Position numbers and translations under genes: made by a program
Source: Pseudomonas azerbaijanoccidentalis
GTDB lineage: Bacteria; Pseudomonadota; Gammaproteobacteria; Pseudomonadales; Pseudomonadaceae
Length of the DNA: 64,000 bases
Direction of reading: 5' to 3'
NCBI RefSeq assembly: GCF_019145495.1
Contig: NZ_JAHSTU010000001.1
Coordinates: 868,001 to 932,000 of the forward strand
The notes under the pieces: generated by a model
The model's database searches: none
What the model was told of the DNA's origin: nothing
Seen by the model: only the letters and a program-made list of their open reading frames with translations
Shown: positions 1 to 7,756 of the stretch, one piece after another
Position numbering within the stretch: position 1 is the stretch's first letter
Layout: the number at the start of each line of letters is the position of its first letter

Positions 1-192
1 GAGCAAGGTTTGCTCCAGGCGTTCGCGCAGCCCTTTGTAGAAATCATTGAGCTTGCTGACCTGCAACTGGCCGGCCGATTTACGTCGACCTTTACTGCGC
101 AAAGCCGCAAAACTGGCCAGGACCACCAGAATGGCGATCACCAGGGTCACAGTCTTGGCCAGAAAAACGGCGTACTCCGAAAAAAACTCCAC
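1..192 (-). CDS. sohB: SohB-type inner-membrane serine protease, N-terminal part (truncated by window edge)
   Basis: Only the first 64 codons are present and the gene runs off the left edge. It starts at a GTG preceded by GAGGAG five bases upstream. The encoded N-terminus (VEFFSEYAVFLAKTVTLVIA) is one hydrophobic membrane anchor, followed by a basic stretch (SKGRRKS) and the start of a cytoplasmic/periplasmic helix (KLNDFYKGLRERLEQ). This matches the start of Pseudomonas SohB, a signal-peptide-peptidase-A family (S49) protease anchored in the inner membrane. The catalytic Ser and Lys lie outside the window, so the assignment rests on N-terminal similarity alone. The gene is divergent from the histidine phosphatase gene, with about 200 bases of shared upstream sequence. 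Confidence 0.8.
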   Translation of the reverse strand, partial: MEFFSEYAVFLAKTVTLVIAILVVLASFAALRSKGRRKSAGQLQVSKLNDFYKGLRERLEQTLL

Positions 193-393
193 AGGGACTC
201 CTCAAACGATGCGCGGCATCTATGCGCGCGGGATGCCTCCAGCATACCCATGCGCCGGCCTTGCGACCAGTCGTGAAACCTCTGGCAACAGGCCTGTAAC
301 GAGCAATTCAAACAAGCGTATGTTTTTTCATTGACAGCTCACCGTCATCCTCATAACCTCGCCAAACCTTCAACGTACCGGGATGACGCGGAC
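193..393. other. Divergent intergenic region between sohB and the histidine phosphatase
   Basis: About 200 bases separate the two divergent starts. Apart from the sohB ribosome binding site at the left end I see no strong operator, hairpin or gene. Short open frames here have no ribosome binding site and no recognisable product. Confidence 0.5.
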
Positions 394-1104
394 GTGGGCA
401 GTATCTACTTGATTCGACATGGCCAGGCCTCCTTTGGTGCAGACGACTATGACGTCCTGTCGCCGACCGGTGTTCGCCAGGCGGAAATCCTCGGCCAGCA
501 CCTGGCCGAACTCGGTATCAGCTTCGATCGCTGCCTTGCGGGCGACCTGCGTCGCCAGCAGCACACGGCCACCAGCGCACTGGAACAATTTGCCGCCGTA
601 GGGTTGCCAGTTCCCATCCTTGAAACCGATTCCGCGTTCAATGAGTTCGATGCCGACGCGGTGATTCGCGCACTATTGCCGGCCCTGCTGCCGGAAGAAC
701 CCGAAGCCCTGAATATCCTGCGTAACGCTGCGCAAAATCGTGGTGAATTCCAGCGTATTTTTGCCTTGATCATCGAGCGCTGGCTGGCGGGTACCTACGA
801 CACACCGGGCCTGGAAAGCTGGCTGGGGTTTGTCGAGCGTGTGCAGGCAGGCCTGCACCGCATCCTCGAACAGGCCGACAACACGCAAAAAATTGCTGTG
901 TTTACTTCAGGCGGCACCATCACTGCCCTGCTCCACCTGATTACACAAATGCCTGCCAGACAGGCCTTTGAATTGAACTGGCAAATCGTCAACACCTCGC
1001 TCAACCAGCTGAAGTTTCGCGGTCGCGAGGTAGCCCTGGCTTCCTTCAACAGTCATGCGCACCTGCAACTGCTGAAGGCCCCGGACCTCATTACGTTTCG
1101 CTGA
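394..1104 (+). CDS. Histidine phosphatase family protein (phosphoglycerate-mutase-like)
   Basis: The protein is about 236 aa and opens with the family signature: GSIYLIRHGQASFG has the RHG triad with the phospho-accepting His at about residue 9. I chose the GTG just before this motif because family members start within a few residues of it; an upstream in-frame ATG would add 21 residues with no similarity. An arginine-containing motif (DLRRQQHTA) and a Glu-rich segment (FNEFDAD) fit the fold. The second catalytic His, usually in a C-terminal SHGG-type motif, is replaced by TSGG (FTSGGTI), so the activity may be weak or specialised. The next gene encodes an SCP2-domain protein on the same strand. 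Substrate unknown. Confidence 0.8.
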   Translation: MGSIYLIRHGQASFGADDYDVLSPTGVRQAEILGQHLAELGISFDRCLAGDLRRQQHTATSALEQFAAVGLPVPILETDSAFNEFDADAVIRALLPALLPEEPEALNILRNAAQNRGEFQRIFALIIERWLAGTYDTPGLESWLGFVERVQAGLHRILEQADNTQKIAVFTSGGTITALLHLITQMPARQAFELNWQIVNTSLNQLKFRGREVALASFNSHAHLQLLKAPDLITFR

Positions 1105-1181
1105 GTCCGGACTATTGTGACCCTGGCTGTAATCACCCTGCTCTTATTACCCTGCTTTAATACCAGAAAAAGGATCAAACC

Positions 1182-1496
1182 ATGACCTCCGTAGCAGATG
1201 CAGTACAAGCAATGAAAGCCAAGTTCAACCCAGCCGCTGCTGCCGGTCTGGACCTGGTCTTCGGTTTCCGCATCGACGACACCAAAAACTTCTCTCTGGT
1301 TGTCAAAGACAGCACTTGCGAGCTGCTGGAAGGCGAAAACCCGGACGCCCAGGTGACTCTGGTGATGGACGGCGAAACCCTGGAAGGTATCGTCAGCGGC
1401 GAAACCGACGGCATGCAAGCGTTCATGGGCGGCAAACTGCGCGCTGAAGGCGACATGATGCTGGCGATGAAACTGTCCGAGCTGTTCCCGTCGTAA
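1182..1496 (+). CDS. SCP2 sterol-binding domain protein
   Basis: This small acidic protein of 104 aa consists of a single SCP2/sterol-carrier fold. Features are the helix DAVQAMKAKFNPAAA at the N-terminus, the FGFRIDD and FSLVVKD strands, the characteristic DAQVTLVMDGETLEGIVSGE segment, and a C-terminal amphipathic helix ending KLSELFPS. Such stand-alone domains bind acyl chains or fatty acyl-CoA in a hydrophobic tunnel. A ribosome binding site (AAAAAGGA) lies about nine bases before the ATG. The gene follows the histidine phosphatase by 77 bases and is closed by a strong intrinsic terminator, so the two may form a short operon. The lipid ligand cannot be told from sequence. Confidence 0.85.
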   Translation: MTSVADAVQAMKAKFNPAAAAGLDLVFGFRIDDTKNFSLVVKDSTCELLEGENPDAQVTLVMDGETLEGIVSGETDGMQAFMGGKLRAEGDMMLAMKLSELFPS

Positions 1497-1537
1497 GACG
1501 AGAGCTTCACGCTCGCCGGTAGCCTTTGAGGCTGCAA

Positions 1538-1573
1538 ACGAATCCCGCCGTTATGGCGGGATTCGTCGTTTTG
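1538..1573 (+). terminator. Intrinsic terminator after the SCP2 gene
   Basis: A 12-bp perfect stem (ACGAATCCCGCC pairing with GGCGGGATTCGT) closes a five-base loop and is followed by CGTTTTG. It lies 41 bases after the SCP2 stop codon. Confidence 0.85.
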
Positions 1574-1620
1574 CTTGCCTGAAAATGAAAAGCCCAGTGT
1601 GTCGGATAAATCCGGGGCGG

Positions 1621-1672
1621 CGAATTTGCGTCTGCTTCGCAGCCGAATGCAGCCTGCGGCAGCTGCTACAGG
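1621..1672. repeat. Single degenerate REP-like sequence
   Basis: This stretch holds TCTGCTTCGCAGCCGAATG and then CAGCCTGCGGCAGCTGCTAC, related to the larger composite REP near 17.4 kb. Only one arm is evident, so it is a solo or decayed element. Confidence 0.5.
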
Positions 1673-1748
1673 ATAGATCCCATGGCCGTGGTATCCGAAG
1701 ACCACGCGTACTCTTACAATGCCACCACCTTCCCCCACCGGCCGACCC

Positions 1749-2612
1749 ATGGACATCGATCTCGCCCGCACCTTTCTGGAAATCGTTCGCCACGGCAGCC
1801 TTGCTGCCGCCGCCGAGAAACTTCACGTTACCCAGACCGCAATCACCGCACGGGTGCAGAAGCTTGAAAGCCAGTTGGGCAGTACCCTGTTCGTTCGCAA
1901 TCGGGCCGGCGCCCGGCTGACACCCAACGGCGAGGCTTTCGTGGTGTATGCCAACCAACTGGTGGAAACCTGGGAAGCTGCGCGCCGGGACTTGCCGTTG
2001 CCCGAGGGTTATCACGATGTGTTGCACATCGGCGGCGAGGTCAGCCTGTGTAACCCGCTGATGCTCAGTTGGGCCGCTGAGCTGCGGGAAAAAATCCCCA
2101 GCCATGCCTTGCGCATGGAGATCCGCGACGGCGAAAACCTGCTGCGCCAACTGGAACTCGGGGTGCTGGACGCGGCGCTGGTCTATCAGCCCGAATATTG
2201 GCCACGCCTGCAAGTGGAGCAGATTCTCGAAGAGAAACTGATCCTCGTGCGTCATCCCGCGCGCCCCGCCCCTTACGTGTATATCGACTGGGGGCCGGAC
2301 TTCCGCCGCCAGCACGATGCGGCGCTTCCGGAAAAAGCCAAGGCAGCCCTGAGTTTCAACCTCGGTCCGCTGGCCTTGCAATACATTCTGGAAAACGGCG
2401 GCAGCGGCTATTTCCGCACCCGCGTCGTCCAGAGTTATCTGGAAAGCGGTGTACTGGAACCCGTGCCCAAAGCCCCGGAATTCAGTTACCCGACCTATCT
2501 GGTCTACTCCCGCGACCGCGACTCGGAAACCCTGCAACAGGCCTTCGATCTACTGCGCGAAGTGATCAAGACCGATGATGATTGGTCGCAACGCTGGAAC
2601 CCGCTGACCTGA
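1749..2612 (+). CDS. LysR family transcriptional regulator
   Basis: This 287-aa protein starts at an ATG whose product, MDIDLARTFLEIVRHGSLAA, is the standard LysR helix-turn-helix opening. The recognition helix (VTQTAITARVQKLESQLG) follows, and then the linker LFVRNRAGARLTPNGEAF. The C-terminal two-thirds is the co-inducer-binding domain, here with WxxPEYWPRLQVEQILEEKL. The upstream in-frame ATG would add ten residues of no family similarity. The protein has an unusual acidic/aromatic tail (DDDWSQRWNPL). It faces the same way as the following membrane genes, about 100 bases upstream of them, and could regulate them. Effector unknown. Confidence 0.85.
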   Translation: MDIDLARTFLEIVRHGSLAAAAEKLHVTQTAITARVQKLESQLGSTLFVRNRAGARLTPNGEAFVVYANQLVETWEAARRDLPLPEGYHDVLHIGGEVSLCNPLMLSWAAELREKIPSHALRMEIRDGENLLRQLELGVLDAALVYQPEYWPRLQVEQILEEKLILVRHPARPAPYVYIDWGPDFRRQHDAALPEKAKAALSFNLGPLALQYILENGGSGYFRTRVVQSYLESGVLEPVPKAPEFSYPTYLVYSRDRDSETLQQAFDLLREVIKTDDDWSQRWNPLT

Positions 2613-2718
2613 GTTCGGTTTGCACCGGATCATGGCGGTTGTGTCCTCAACGTTCGGCCAGCCAAAACAGGGAAATCGTCTAATCTGCTGGAGATAACAA
2701 AAACGACAGGTGATTGCA

Positions 2719-3864
2719 GTGAGGCAGACCACCGAAGCATTCCGCAGCCGCTACCGCGCCAACATCCATCCGCTTTATAACCCGTGGCTGCACGGCGCTT
2801 TTGTGCTGTTGTTCGGCCTGCTGGCCATCGCCGCATTCTGGAGCACCGTGCAGCAAGTACAGCCGCTGGAGTGGCTGGCCGTGCCGCTGACCTTGTTGTT
2901 ATTCAACCTCGGCGTGTATGGCGTGCATCGGCACTTGGGCCATCACAAAAGGGCCTTCGCACGGATGTTCTATGCCCGACATGCCGGCGACCACCACAGC
3001 TTCTTCGCCCCCGGCTACATGACTTACGACAGCGCCCGCGACTGGCGGGTGATCCTGTTTCCCGCGTGGCTGATCGTGCTTCACACCCTGGTGATTACCC
3101 TGCCCCTCTGGTGGCTGCTCAAGCAGTTTGACGCCAATGTCGCCGGGCTGGTCGCAGGCTGCCTGGTGCTCGGTTACCTGGCTTATGAGGTATTTCACGC
3201 CTGTGAGCATCTACCGCCGCACAACCGGCTGACGCGCCTGCCGTGGATCCGCCAGATGCGTCGCCTGCATGAACTGCATCATCGTCGCGAGATGATGCAA
3301 GAGCGCAATTTCAACATCGTTTTTCCGTTGATGGACTACCTGTTCGGCACCCTCTACTGGGAACCGGAGCAGGCCACCCCGTACCTGACGAGAACGCCCA
3401 TGACCCGCATGCAGCATGAGATCGAAATTGCCGGCAACCCCATCGAGGTGCTTGCCTACGCCAGCACCGTCAGCCGCTGGCCCGAGTGGCATCCATCGTC
3501 CCTGAAGATCAATGGCCAGAAAGGCTCGTTGCATGCCGGCTCCAGGTTCGAAGAGGACATTCGTGCCGGTGGCCGCGACGGGCACCTAAGCTGGCTGGTC
3601 GACGAATACCTGCCGGGGCGGCGCTGGAGTGCCCGCGCTGATGGCGATCACGGGCTGTCGTTGGTGGTGACTTACGAATGCGAGGCTGAAGGCAGCAGCA
3701 CGCGGTTTGTTCGCACGCTGGAGTATCAATTCAGTGGGCTGGCGATGCGCATTGCCAACCGGTTGCTGCTCAAGCGCCGAATCGAGCGCGAGTCGGCAGC
3801 CTCAATGTTGGCCTTGCGCGAAATGGCACAAAAGCACCTGGCACAATCGGGGGTCGGCGCGTGA
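2719..3864 (+). CDS. Membrane fatty-acid-hydroxylase-type protein fused to a C-terminal SRPBCC domain
   Basis: Two domains are joined in about 381 aa. Residues 20 to about 215 form a membrane di-iron hydroxylase/sterol-desaturase domain with several hydrophobic helices and His clusters: HRHLGHHK, HAGDHHSFF, CEHLPPHN and HELHHRR. These are the expected iron ligands. From about residue 230 a soluble SRPBCC/polyketide-cyclase-like domain follows (IEIAGNPIEVLAYASTVSRW, then a PEWHPSSLKI loop), usually a lipid- or hydrophobe-binding cup. GTG at 2719 is chosen because AGGTGA lies five bases upstream; a GTG nine bases earlier is in frame but poorly spaced. The next gene overlaps the stop by four bases, showing translational coupling. 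The product probably hydroxylates a lipid-like substrate; the substrate is unknown. Confidence 0.7.
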   Translation: MRQTTEAFRSRYRANIHPLYNPWLHGAFVLLFGLLAIAAFWSTVQQVQPLEWLAVPLTLLLFNLGVYGVHRHLGHHKRAFARMFYARHAGDHHSFFAPGYMTYDSARDWRVILFPAWLIVLHTLVITLPLWWLLKQFDANVAGLVAGCLVLGYLAYEVFHACEHLPPHNRLTRLPWIRQMRRLHELHHRREMMQERNFNIVFPLMDYLFGTLYWEPEQATPYLTRTPMTRMQHEIEIAGNPIEVLAYASTVSRWPEWHPSSLKINGQKGSLHAGSRFEEDIRAGGRDGHLSWLVDEYLPGRRWSARADGDHGLSLVVTYECEAEGSSTRFVRTLEYQFSGLAMRIANRLLLKRRIERESAASMLALREMAQKHLAQSGVGA

Positions 3865-4949
3865 GTCGATCCGTGCGGTTCCACCATGGGCTGTTGCTGC
3901 TGATCATTGCCATCGGCGGGTTCCTGCTGCTAATGCCGACCAAGGTGCAACCAGTGGCCTGGACCCCGTCACCCGCGCCGTCCCTCACCGAGGGCCTCTA
4001 CGCCGACAATCAGCGCCTCAAAGGCATGGAGCGTGTGGGGGCAGCTGACATCGACGGTCCGGAAGCATTGCTGCTGGAAAACGATGCGCTGATCACCGGT
4101 TTGCATGACGGGCGCGTCATTCGCACCAGCCTGGATGGCAAAGTCACCAAAAAGCTGACGGATACCGGCGGCCGGCCGTTGGGGTTGGCCCGTCATCCGA
4201 ACGGCTTGCTGGTCATTGCCGACGCGGTTAAAGGTTTGCTGTCGCTGGACGCTCAGGGCCGCTTGGTGGCGATGAGCACGGAAGCCAACGGTGTGCCCTT
4301 TGGTTTCACTGACGATGTGGTTATCGATAAACCCGGGCACTTCGCTTATTTCAGTGATGCTTCCAGCCGTTTCGGTTATGGACGGGACGGCGAGGCCATC
4401 ATCGAACACGGTGGCGATGGTCGCTTGCTGCGTTATGACTTCCAGACTGGCAAGACCTCGCTCTTGCTGGACAAACTGGAGTTCGCCAACGGCGTGGCAC
4501 TCGGGCCGGACGATGCGTTCGTTCTGGTCAATGAAACCGGCGCCTATCGCATCACTCGCTATTGGTTGACCGGGCCGAAAGCCGGCACCCACGACGTGTT
4601 TATCGACAATCTGCCGGGTTTGCCGGACAACCTCTCGTTCAATGGCCATGACCGTTTCTGGGTGGCTTTGTATGCCCCGCGCAACGCCCTGCTCGACGCC
4701 ACCGCGCCGCATCCCTTCATTCGCAAAATGATCGTGCGAGCCATGACCGTATTGCCCAAGCCGGTGGAGAAACGTGGTTTTGCACTGGGTCTGGATCTGC
4801 AAGGTAAAGTCATCGCCAATCTGCAGGATGGCAGCGACGACAACTATTCACCGATCACTACCGTGCGTGAATATGGCGACTGGTTGTATTTCGGATCGCT
4901 GAAGGCGCAAAACATGGCGCGATTGCCACTGGCCAACGCATTGCCATAA
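3861..4949 (+). CDS. Strictosidine-synthase/SMP-30-like beta-propeller protein, membrane anchored
   Basis: The protein has 362 aa. An N-terminal hydrophobic helix (HHGLLLLIIAIGGFLLLM) acts as an uncleaved anchor or signal, so the propeller is probably periplasmic. The rest carries repeated six-bladed propeller motifs: GPEALLLEND, GRPLGLARHPNGLLVIADA, FTDDVVID, YFSDASSRFG, LEFANGVALGPDD, GLPDNLSFNGHDRFWVA. These match the strictosidine-synthase-like branch, whose members are often lactonases or arylesterases. The GTG start overlaps the TGA of the hydroxylase gene, so the two proteins are probably made together. A plausible joint role is oxidation then hydrolysis of a lipid or lactone, which is inference only. 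Confidence 0.75.
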   Translation: MSRSVRFHHGLLLLIIAIGGFLLLMPTKVQPVAWTPSPAPSLTEGLYADNQRLKGMERVGAADIDGPEALLLENDALITGLHDGRVIRTSLDGKVTKKLTDTGGRPLGLARHPNGLLVIADAVKGLLSLDAQGRLVAMSTEANGVPFGFTDDVVIDKPGHFAYFSDASSRFGYGRDGEAIIEHGGDGRLLRYDFQTGKTSLLLDKLEFANGVALGPDDAFVLVNETGAYRITRYWLTGPKAGTHDVFIDNLPGLPDNLSFNGHDRFWVALYAPRNALLDATAPHPFIRKMIVRAMTVLPKPVEKRGFALGLDLQGKVIANLQDGSDDNYSPITTVREYGDWLYFGSLKAQNMARLPLANALP

Positions 4950-4960
4950 ACACCACAAAA

Positions 4961-5055
4961 CCCTGCAGGAGCTAGCCTGCTAGCGATAGCGGAGCATAAG
5001 GCACCTGTTGATCAACTGACAGACCACTATCGCTAGCAGGCTAGCTCCCACAGGG
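4961..5055. repeat. REP pair (GGAGCTAGCCTGCTAGCGATAG type)
   Basis: Two inverted copies of a REP with core GGAGCTAGCCTGCTAGCGAT face each other around a 40-base spacer. The same type recurs near 46.8 and 48.9 kb. Confidence 0.85.
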
Positions 5056-5070
5056 TACAGCGCACAGTGT

Positions 5071-5232
5071 TCAATTCAGATCGGAGTCGATGCCTTCGTC
5101 TTCCGGCACGTCGTCAATGCCCGGTTCTTCTTCGGGATGCTCAGTGGTTTTAGCCGGGCTCAAGGGTTGCGGATGGGTCGGCATCGGGTCGTAGCCACCC
5201 TGTTCTTCGGACGGGAATTTTGGGTCTGTCAT
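5071..5232 (-). CDS. Small acidic hypothetical protein
   Basis: This 53-residue frame has an ATG start, a ribosome binding site (TCGAGGTG, five to six bases upstream) and a TGA stop. The product (MTDPKFPSEEQGGYDPMPTH... ending EDEGIDSDLN) is rich in Asp, Glu and Pro, with no hydrophobic core, signal or Cys, and is probably disordered. It lies on the same strand and just downstream of the YdcH-like gene. I do not recognise a family with a known function; the good ribosome binding site and the biased composition support it being real. Confidence 0.6.
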   Translation of the reverse strand: MTDPKFPSEEQGGYDPMPTHPQPLSPAKTTEHPEEEPGIDDVPEDEGIDSDLN

Positions 5233-5343
5233 GGAGGCACCTCGACTGTCGCCCGTGTTGTCAGGTTCTGAACATTCGAGGTGCCGTTGCTGATCGCCGT
5301 TCCAATTTTTCGGTCACCGGTCGTCGGTGACGCAGGGCCTGTA

Positions 5344-5577
5344 TCAGGACGGCGATTGAAGTTGTTTGACGATCTTGTCCTTGACCTCCAGGCGCTTGGC
5401 CTTGAGCTTTGTCACCGCATCATCGCTGGATTTGGCCTGCTCTGCCTTCACCACCTCGGCATCTGCCAGGGAGTATTTGTTGATCAGCGAATCCAATAAC
5501 GGATCCTTGGTGCGTTTCTGCTGGATTTCTTCCTTTGTGCAACTCAGATCCTGATAAAGGTCGTGGGACACCGGCAT
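5344..5577 (-). CDS. YdcH/DUF465 family small coiled-coil protein
   Basis: The product has 77 aa. The start MPVSHDLYQDL is preceded by GGAGGTG, much better than the in-frame ATG ten codons upstream. The sequence is one long helical, charged repeat: LSCTKEEIQQKRTKDPLLDSL, then NKYSLADAEVVKAE and a C-terminal KAKRLEVKDKIVKQL. This matches the DUF465/YdcH pattern (LxxxYxxxDxxI...LKxxRLxLKDxI). The family's role is unknown; members are small cytoplasmic proteins. A hairpin (GTCACCG/CGGTGAC at 5313-5331) lies just beyond the stop but has no T-run on this strand. Confidence 0.8.
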   Translation of the reverse strand: MPVSHDLYQDLSCTKEEIQQKRTKDPLLDSLINKYSLADAEVVKAEQAKSSDDAVTKLKAKRLEVKDKIVKQLQSPS

Positions 5578-5785
5578 GGAACACCTCCGTTTGTTAATCG
5601 GTAGCAAACGCGACTGATTGCGTTCGCCAACTATCAGAATGGCCTTGGTTGACGGGTTCTGTCGACCACCTGTCAGACCAGCGGTGTCCGTTCGTCGTCC
5701 TGTCGCAAATGCGATAAAACCTTTACCCCAGCCCCAGCCTCCACAGGTTAACGATCACCCTGATCATCTGCGTGGAGAAACACCA

Positions 5786-6310
5786 ATGGACGGATTTAAC
5801 CTGCGCCACCTCGCTTTGGCCGTTGCCCTGAGCACTGGCATGATAGGGACGGCTTTTGCCGCCACTTCCAATGATTTTGTCGACAAGGCCGCTGCCGGTG
5901 GCATCGCCGAAATCGAGGCCAGTCGACTGGCGCTCGAAAAAAGCCAATCGGCGGACATCAAGGCGTTCGCCAACATGATGATCACCGACCATGGCAAGGC
6001 GAATGACGAACTGGCGACCATCGCCAAGAAAAACGACATCGAAGTGCCGGACGATACAACGCTGGTCAAGCAAGCCAAGGAAAAAATCCTCGACATGCGC
6101 GACGAGTCCTTCGATGCGGCCTACGCCAACAACCAGGTCAAGGCCCACGAAGAAGCCATTGAGCTATTCAAGAAAGAAGCCAACACCGTGACGGATGACA
6201 AGACCAAAGGCGCCACCGAGCTCAAAGGCTTCGCGCAGAAAATGCTGCCGGGCTTGGAGAAGCACCTGGACATGGCGAAGAAACTTCAGGCCGCCCATCC
6301 CAGCAAATAA
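5786..6310 (+). CDS. DUF4142 family exported protein
   Basis: This 174-aa protein has a clear signal peptide (NLRHLALAVALSTGMIGTAFA, with likely cleavage after AFA). A four-helix DUF4142 domain follows, with FVDKAAAGGIAEIEASRLALEKS, IKAFANMMITDHGKANDEL and a C-terminal LKGFAQKMLPGLEKHLDMAK helix. The ATG at 5786 has GGAG eight bases upstream. DUF4142 proteins are ferritin-like helical bundles that are exported and often stress-induced in Pseudomonas and rhizobia, but no reaction is established. An intrinsic terminator follows directly. Confidence 0.85.
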   Translation: MDGFNLRHLALAVALSTGMIGTAFAATSNDFVDKAAAGGIAEIEASRLALEKSQSADIKAFANMMITDHGKANDELATIAKKNDIEVPDDTTLVKQAKEKILDMRDESFDAAYANNQVKAHEEAIELFKKEANTVTDDKTKGATELKGFAQKMLPGLEKHLDMAKKLQAAHPSK

Positions 6311-6327
6311 ACCTGTTTGAAAACGCA

Positions 6328-6355
6328 AAAGCCGCATCCAGGATGCGGCTTTCGT
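6328..6355. terminator. Bidirectional intrinsic terminator
   Basis: AAAAGCCGCAT pairs with ATGCGGCTTT around a CCAGG loop. It has an A-run on one side and a T-run on the other, so it can serve both the DUF4142 gene and the converging small gene. Confidence 0.8.
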
Positions 6356-6367
6356 ATTTGTTGCCCT

Positions 6368-6592
6368 CTAGCCGCCATCGGTATCGATATCGGCATCGGT
6401 GTCATCACTGGGCTTGGGTCGGTCTGGATTGGGTTTGAAGCCCGGGCTGAATTCATTGTCGTTATCGGTATGGCGGTTTTTCTGGTCAACCGCTTCATCC
6501 CCGCTTTGCGGCTGCGGGGTGCTTTCCACCGGTTCGCCGAGGTTATCGGACTGCGGTCGTTCCTTTTGTGGTGCCATCGATTGGTCTTTCAT
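6368..6592 (-). CDS. Small hydrophilic hypothetical protein
   Basis: The product has 74 aa from the ATG that follows GGGAGGTAGCG, an excellent ribosome binding site. The sequence (MKDQSMAPQKERPQSDNLGEP...) is rich in Asp, Asn, Pro, Gln and Ser, ends in DTDADIDTDGG and has no membrane segment. It looks disordered. It converges on the DUF4142 gene and shares its terminator. Function not recognised; similar small proteins in Pseudomonas are often near stress genes. Confidence 0.6.
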   Translation of the reverse strand: MKDQSMAPQKERPQSDNLGEPVESTPQPQSGDEAVDQKNRHTDNDNEFSPGFKPNPDRPKPSDDTDADIDTDGG

Positions 6593-6693
6593 CGCTACCT
6601 CCCTCGTCACTGTATCTGCGGCCGTCAGAAATCAGGCGAGCCTTGAGGTTTCGAAGTCGAAACGCAGGCAACGTTCCATTAAATGGCTCCGTT

Positions 6694-6779
6694 CCTGTAG
6701 GAGCTGCCGCAGGCTGCGATCCTCTGTGTTCCTTGATAACCGCAAAAAAAAAGATCACAGCCTTCGCCAGCTCCTACAG
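6694..6779. repeat. REP pair (GTAGGAGCTGCCGCAGGCTGCGATC type)
   Basis: Two inverted GTAGGAGCTGCCGCAGGCTGCGAT copies, the second slightly diverged, are separated by about 35 bases including a nine-base A-run. Confidence 0.85.
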
Positions 6780-6801
6780 TTCAGGTGCTACGGATGAAAA
6801 A

Positions 6802-6819
6802 TGTTCGCGAACGCGAACA
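6802..6819. promoter_or_regulatory. Perfect inverted repeat upstream of the stressosome operon
   Basis: TGTTCGC-GAAC-GCGAACA is a perfect 7-bp inverted repeat about 80 bases before the rsbR-like start. Its position fits an operator or promoter-proximal element. No known regulator consensus is recognised. Confidence 0.4.
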
Positions 6820-6900
6820 ACTATTCCATCCGGCAAATGTCATTCAATTGCGCCGGTCATTTTTGGGGAGTCGGCGCCTACATTCAAGGAGTCAAGTCTC

Positions 6901-7752
6901 ATGGCGGCACTGCAATCCACCACGCTCGATGCAATGCAAAAAAACCAGGCGCAATTGCTTGGAGAATGGAAAAACGGCCTTGAATCCAGCGGTGCCACAC
7001 GCAATCTCAAAGATCAGGACCTGCAGCAGCAGACTTCGCAATTTCTGGAGCTGATCATCTCGGGCCTCAAGAGCGGCAACGGCCAGAACATCTCAGCCCC
7101 TGGCTGGGACGACATTCGCCTGTTTCTTGAAAAACTCTCCAATAGCCGTGCCTTGCTGGGTCACGACTCACATCAGACCGCCAGTTTTATTTTCGCTTTG
7201 AAAGGCCCGTTGTTTGCGCTGCTGCAAAACCACTATCAGGACAGTCCGGCGCTGTTGGCCGAACAGCTTTGGGAAGTCTCTGAACTGCTCGACGCGCTGG
7301 GCCTGCACACCATTCGCACCTACCAGAAATCCCGCGAAGCAGTGATCAAGCGACAGCAGGAAGAGCTGCTGGAACTGTCGACGCCGGTGGTCAAACTCTG
7401 GGACGGTGTATTGGCGCTGCCGATGATCGGCACCCTGGACTCGCAACGTACCCAGGTAGTGATGGAATCGCTGTTGCAGCGGATCGTCGACACCGGTTCG
7501 GAAATCGCCATTATCGACATTACTGGCGTGCCCACCGTCGATACGCTGGTGGCGCAACATTTGCTCAAAACCGTAACGGCGATTCGCCTGATGGGAGCCG
7601 ACTGCATCATCAGCGGTGTGCGCCCGCAAATTGCGCAGACTATCGTGCACCTGGGGCTGGACCTGCAAGGCGTGGTGACCAAGGCCAATCTGGCCGATGC
7701 CCTCAAACTGGCCCTGACTCGGTTGGGATTGACCATCAGCAAGGCGGTATGA
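6901..7752 (+). CDS. rsbR: RsbR-type stressosome co-antagonist (N-terminal sensor plus STAS)
   Basis: This 283-aa protein starts at an ATG with AAGGAG nine bases upstream. Residues 1 to about 150 form an all-helical N-terminal domain of the RsbRD type. Residues about 165-280 form a STAS domain containing AIIDITGVPTVDTLVAQHLL and ISGVRPQIAQTIVHLGLDL. These segments carry the two threonines phosphorylated by RsbT in Bacillus RsbR (about T215 and T247 here). In stressosomes, RsbR and RsbS build a megadalton shell that holds RsbT until stress releases it. The gene opens a six-gene overlapping operon with rsbS, rsbT, an RsbX-like phosphatase and two histidine kinases. The signal sensed by the N-terminal domain is not evident. 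Confidence 0.85.
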   Translation: MAALQSTTLDAMQKNQAQLLGEWKNGLESSGATRNLKDQDLQQQTSQFLELIISGLKSGNGQNISAPGWDDIRLFLEKLSNSRALLGHDSHQTASFIFALKGPLFALLQNHYQDSPALLAEQLWEVSELLDALGLHTIRTYQKSREAVIKRQQEELLELSTPVVKLWDGVLALPMIGTLDSQRTQVVMESLLQRIVDTGSEIAIIDITGVPTVDTLVAQHLLKTVTAIRLMGADCIISGVRPQIAQTIVHLGLDLQGVVTKANLADALKLALTRLGLTISKAV

Positions 7753-7756
7753 GCCC

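Noticed and set aside
3969..4802. Long open frame on the minus strand inside the beta-propeller gene
   Set aside because: It has no family motifs or ribosome binding site and mirrors the codon bias of the real plus-strand gene.
5313..5331. Hairpin GTCACCG/CGGTGAC as terminator of the YdcH-like gene
   Set aside because: On the gene's strand it is followed by an A-rich stretch, not a T-run, so it was not called a terminator.
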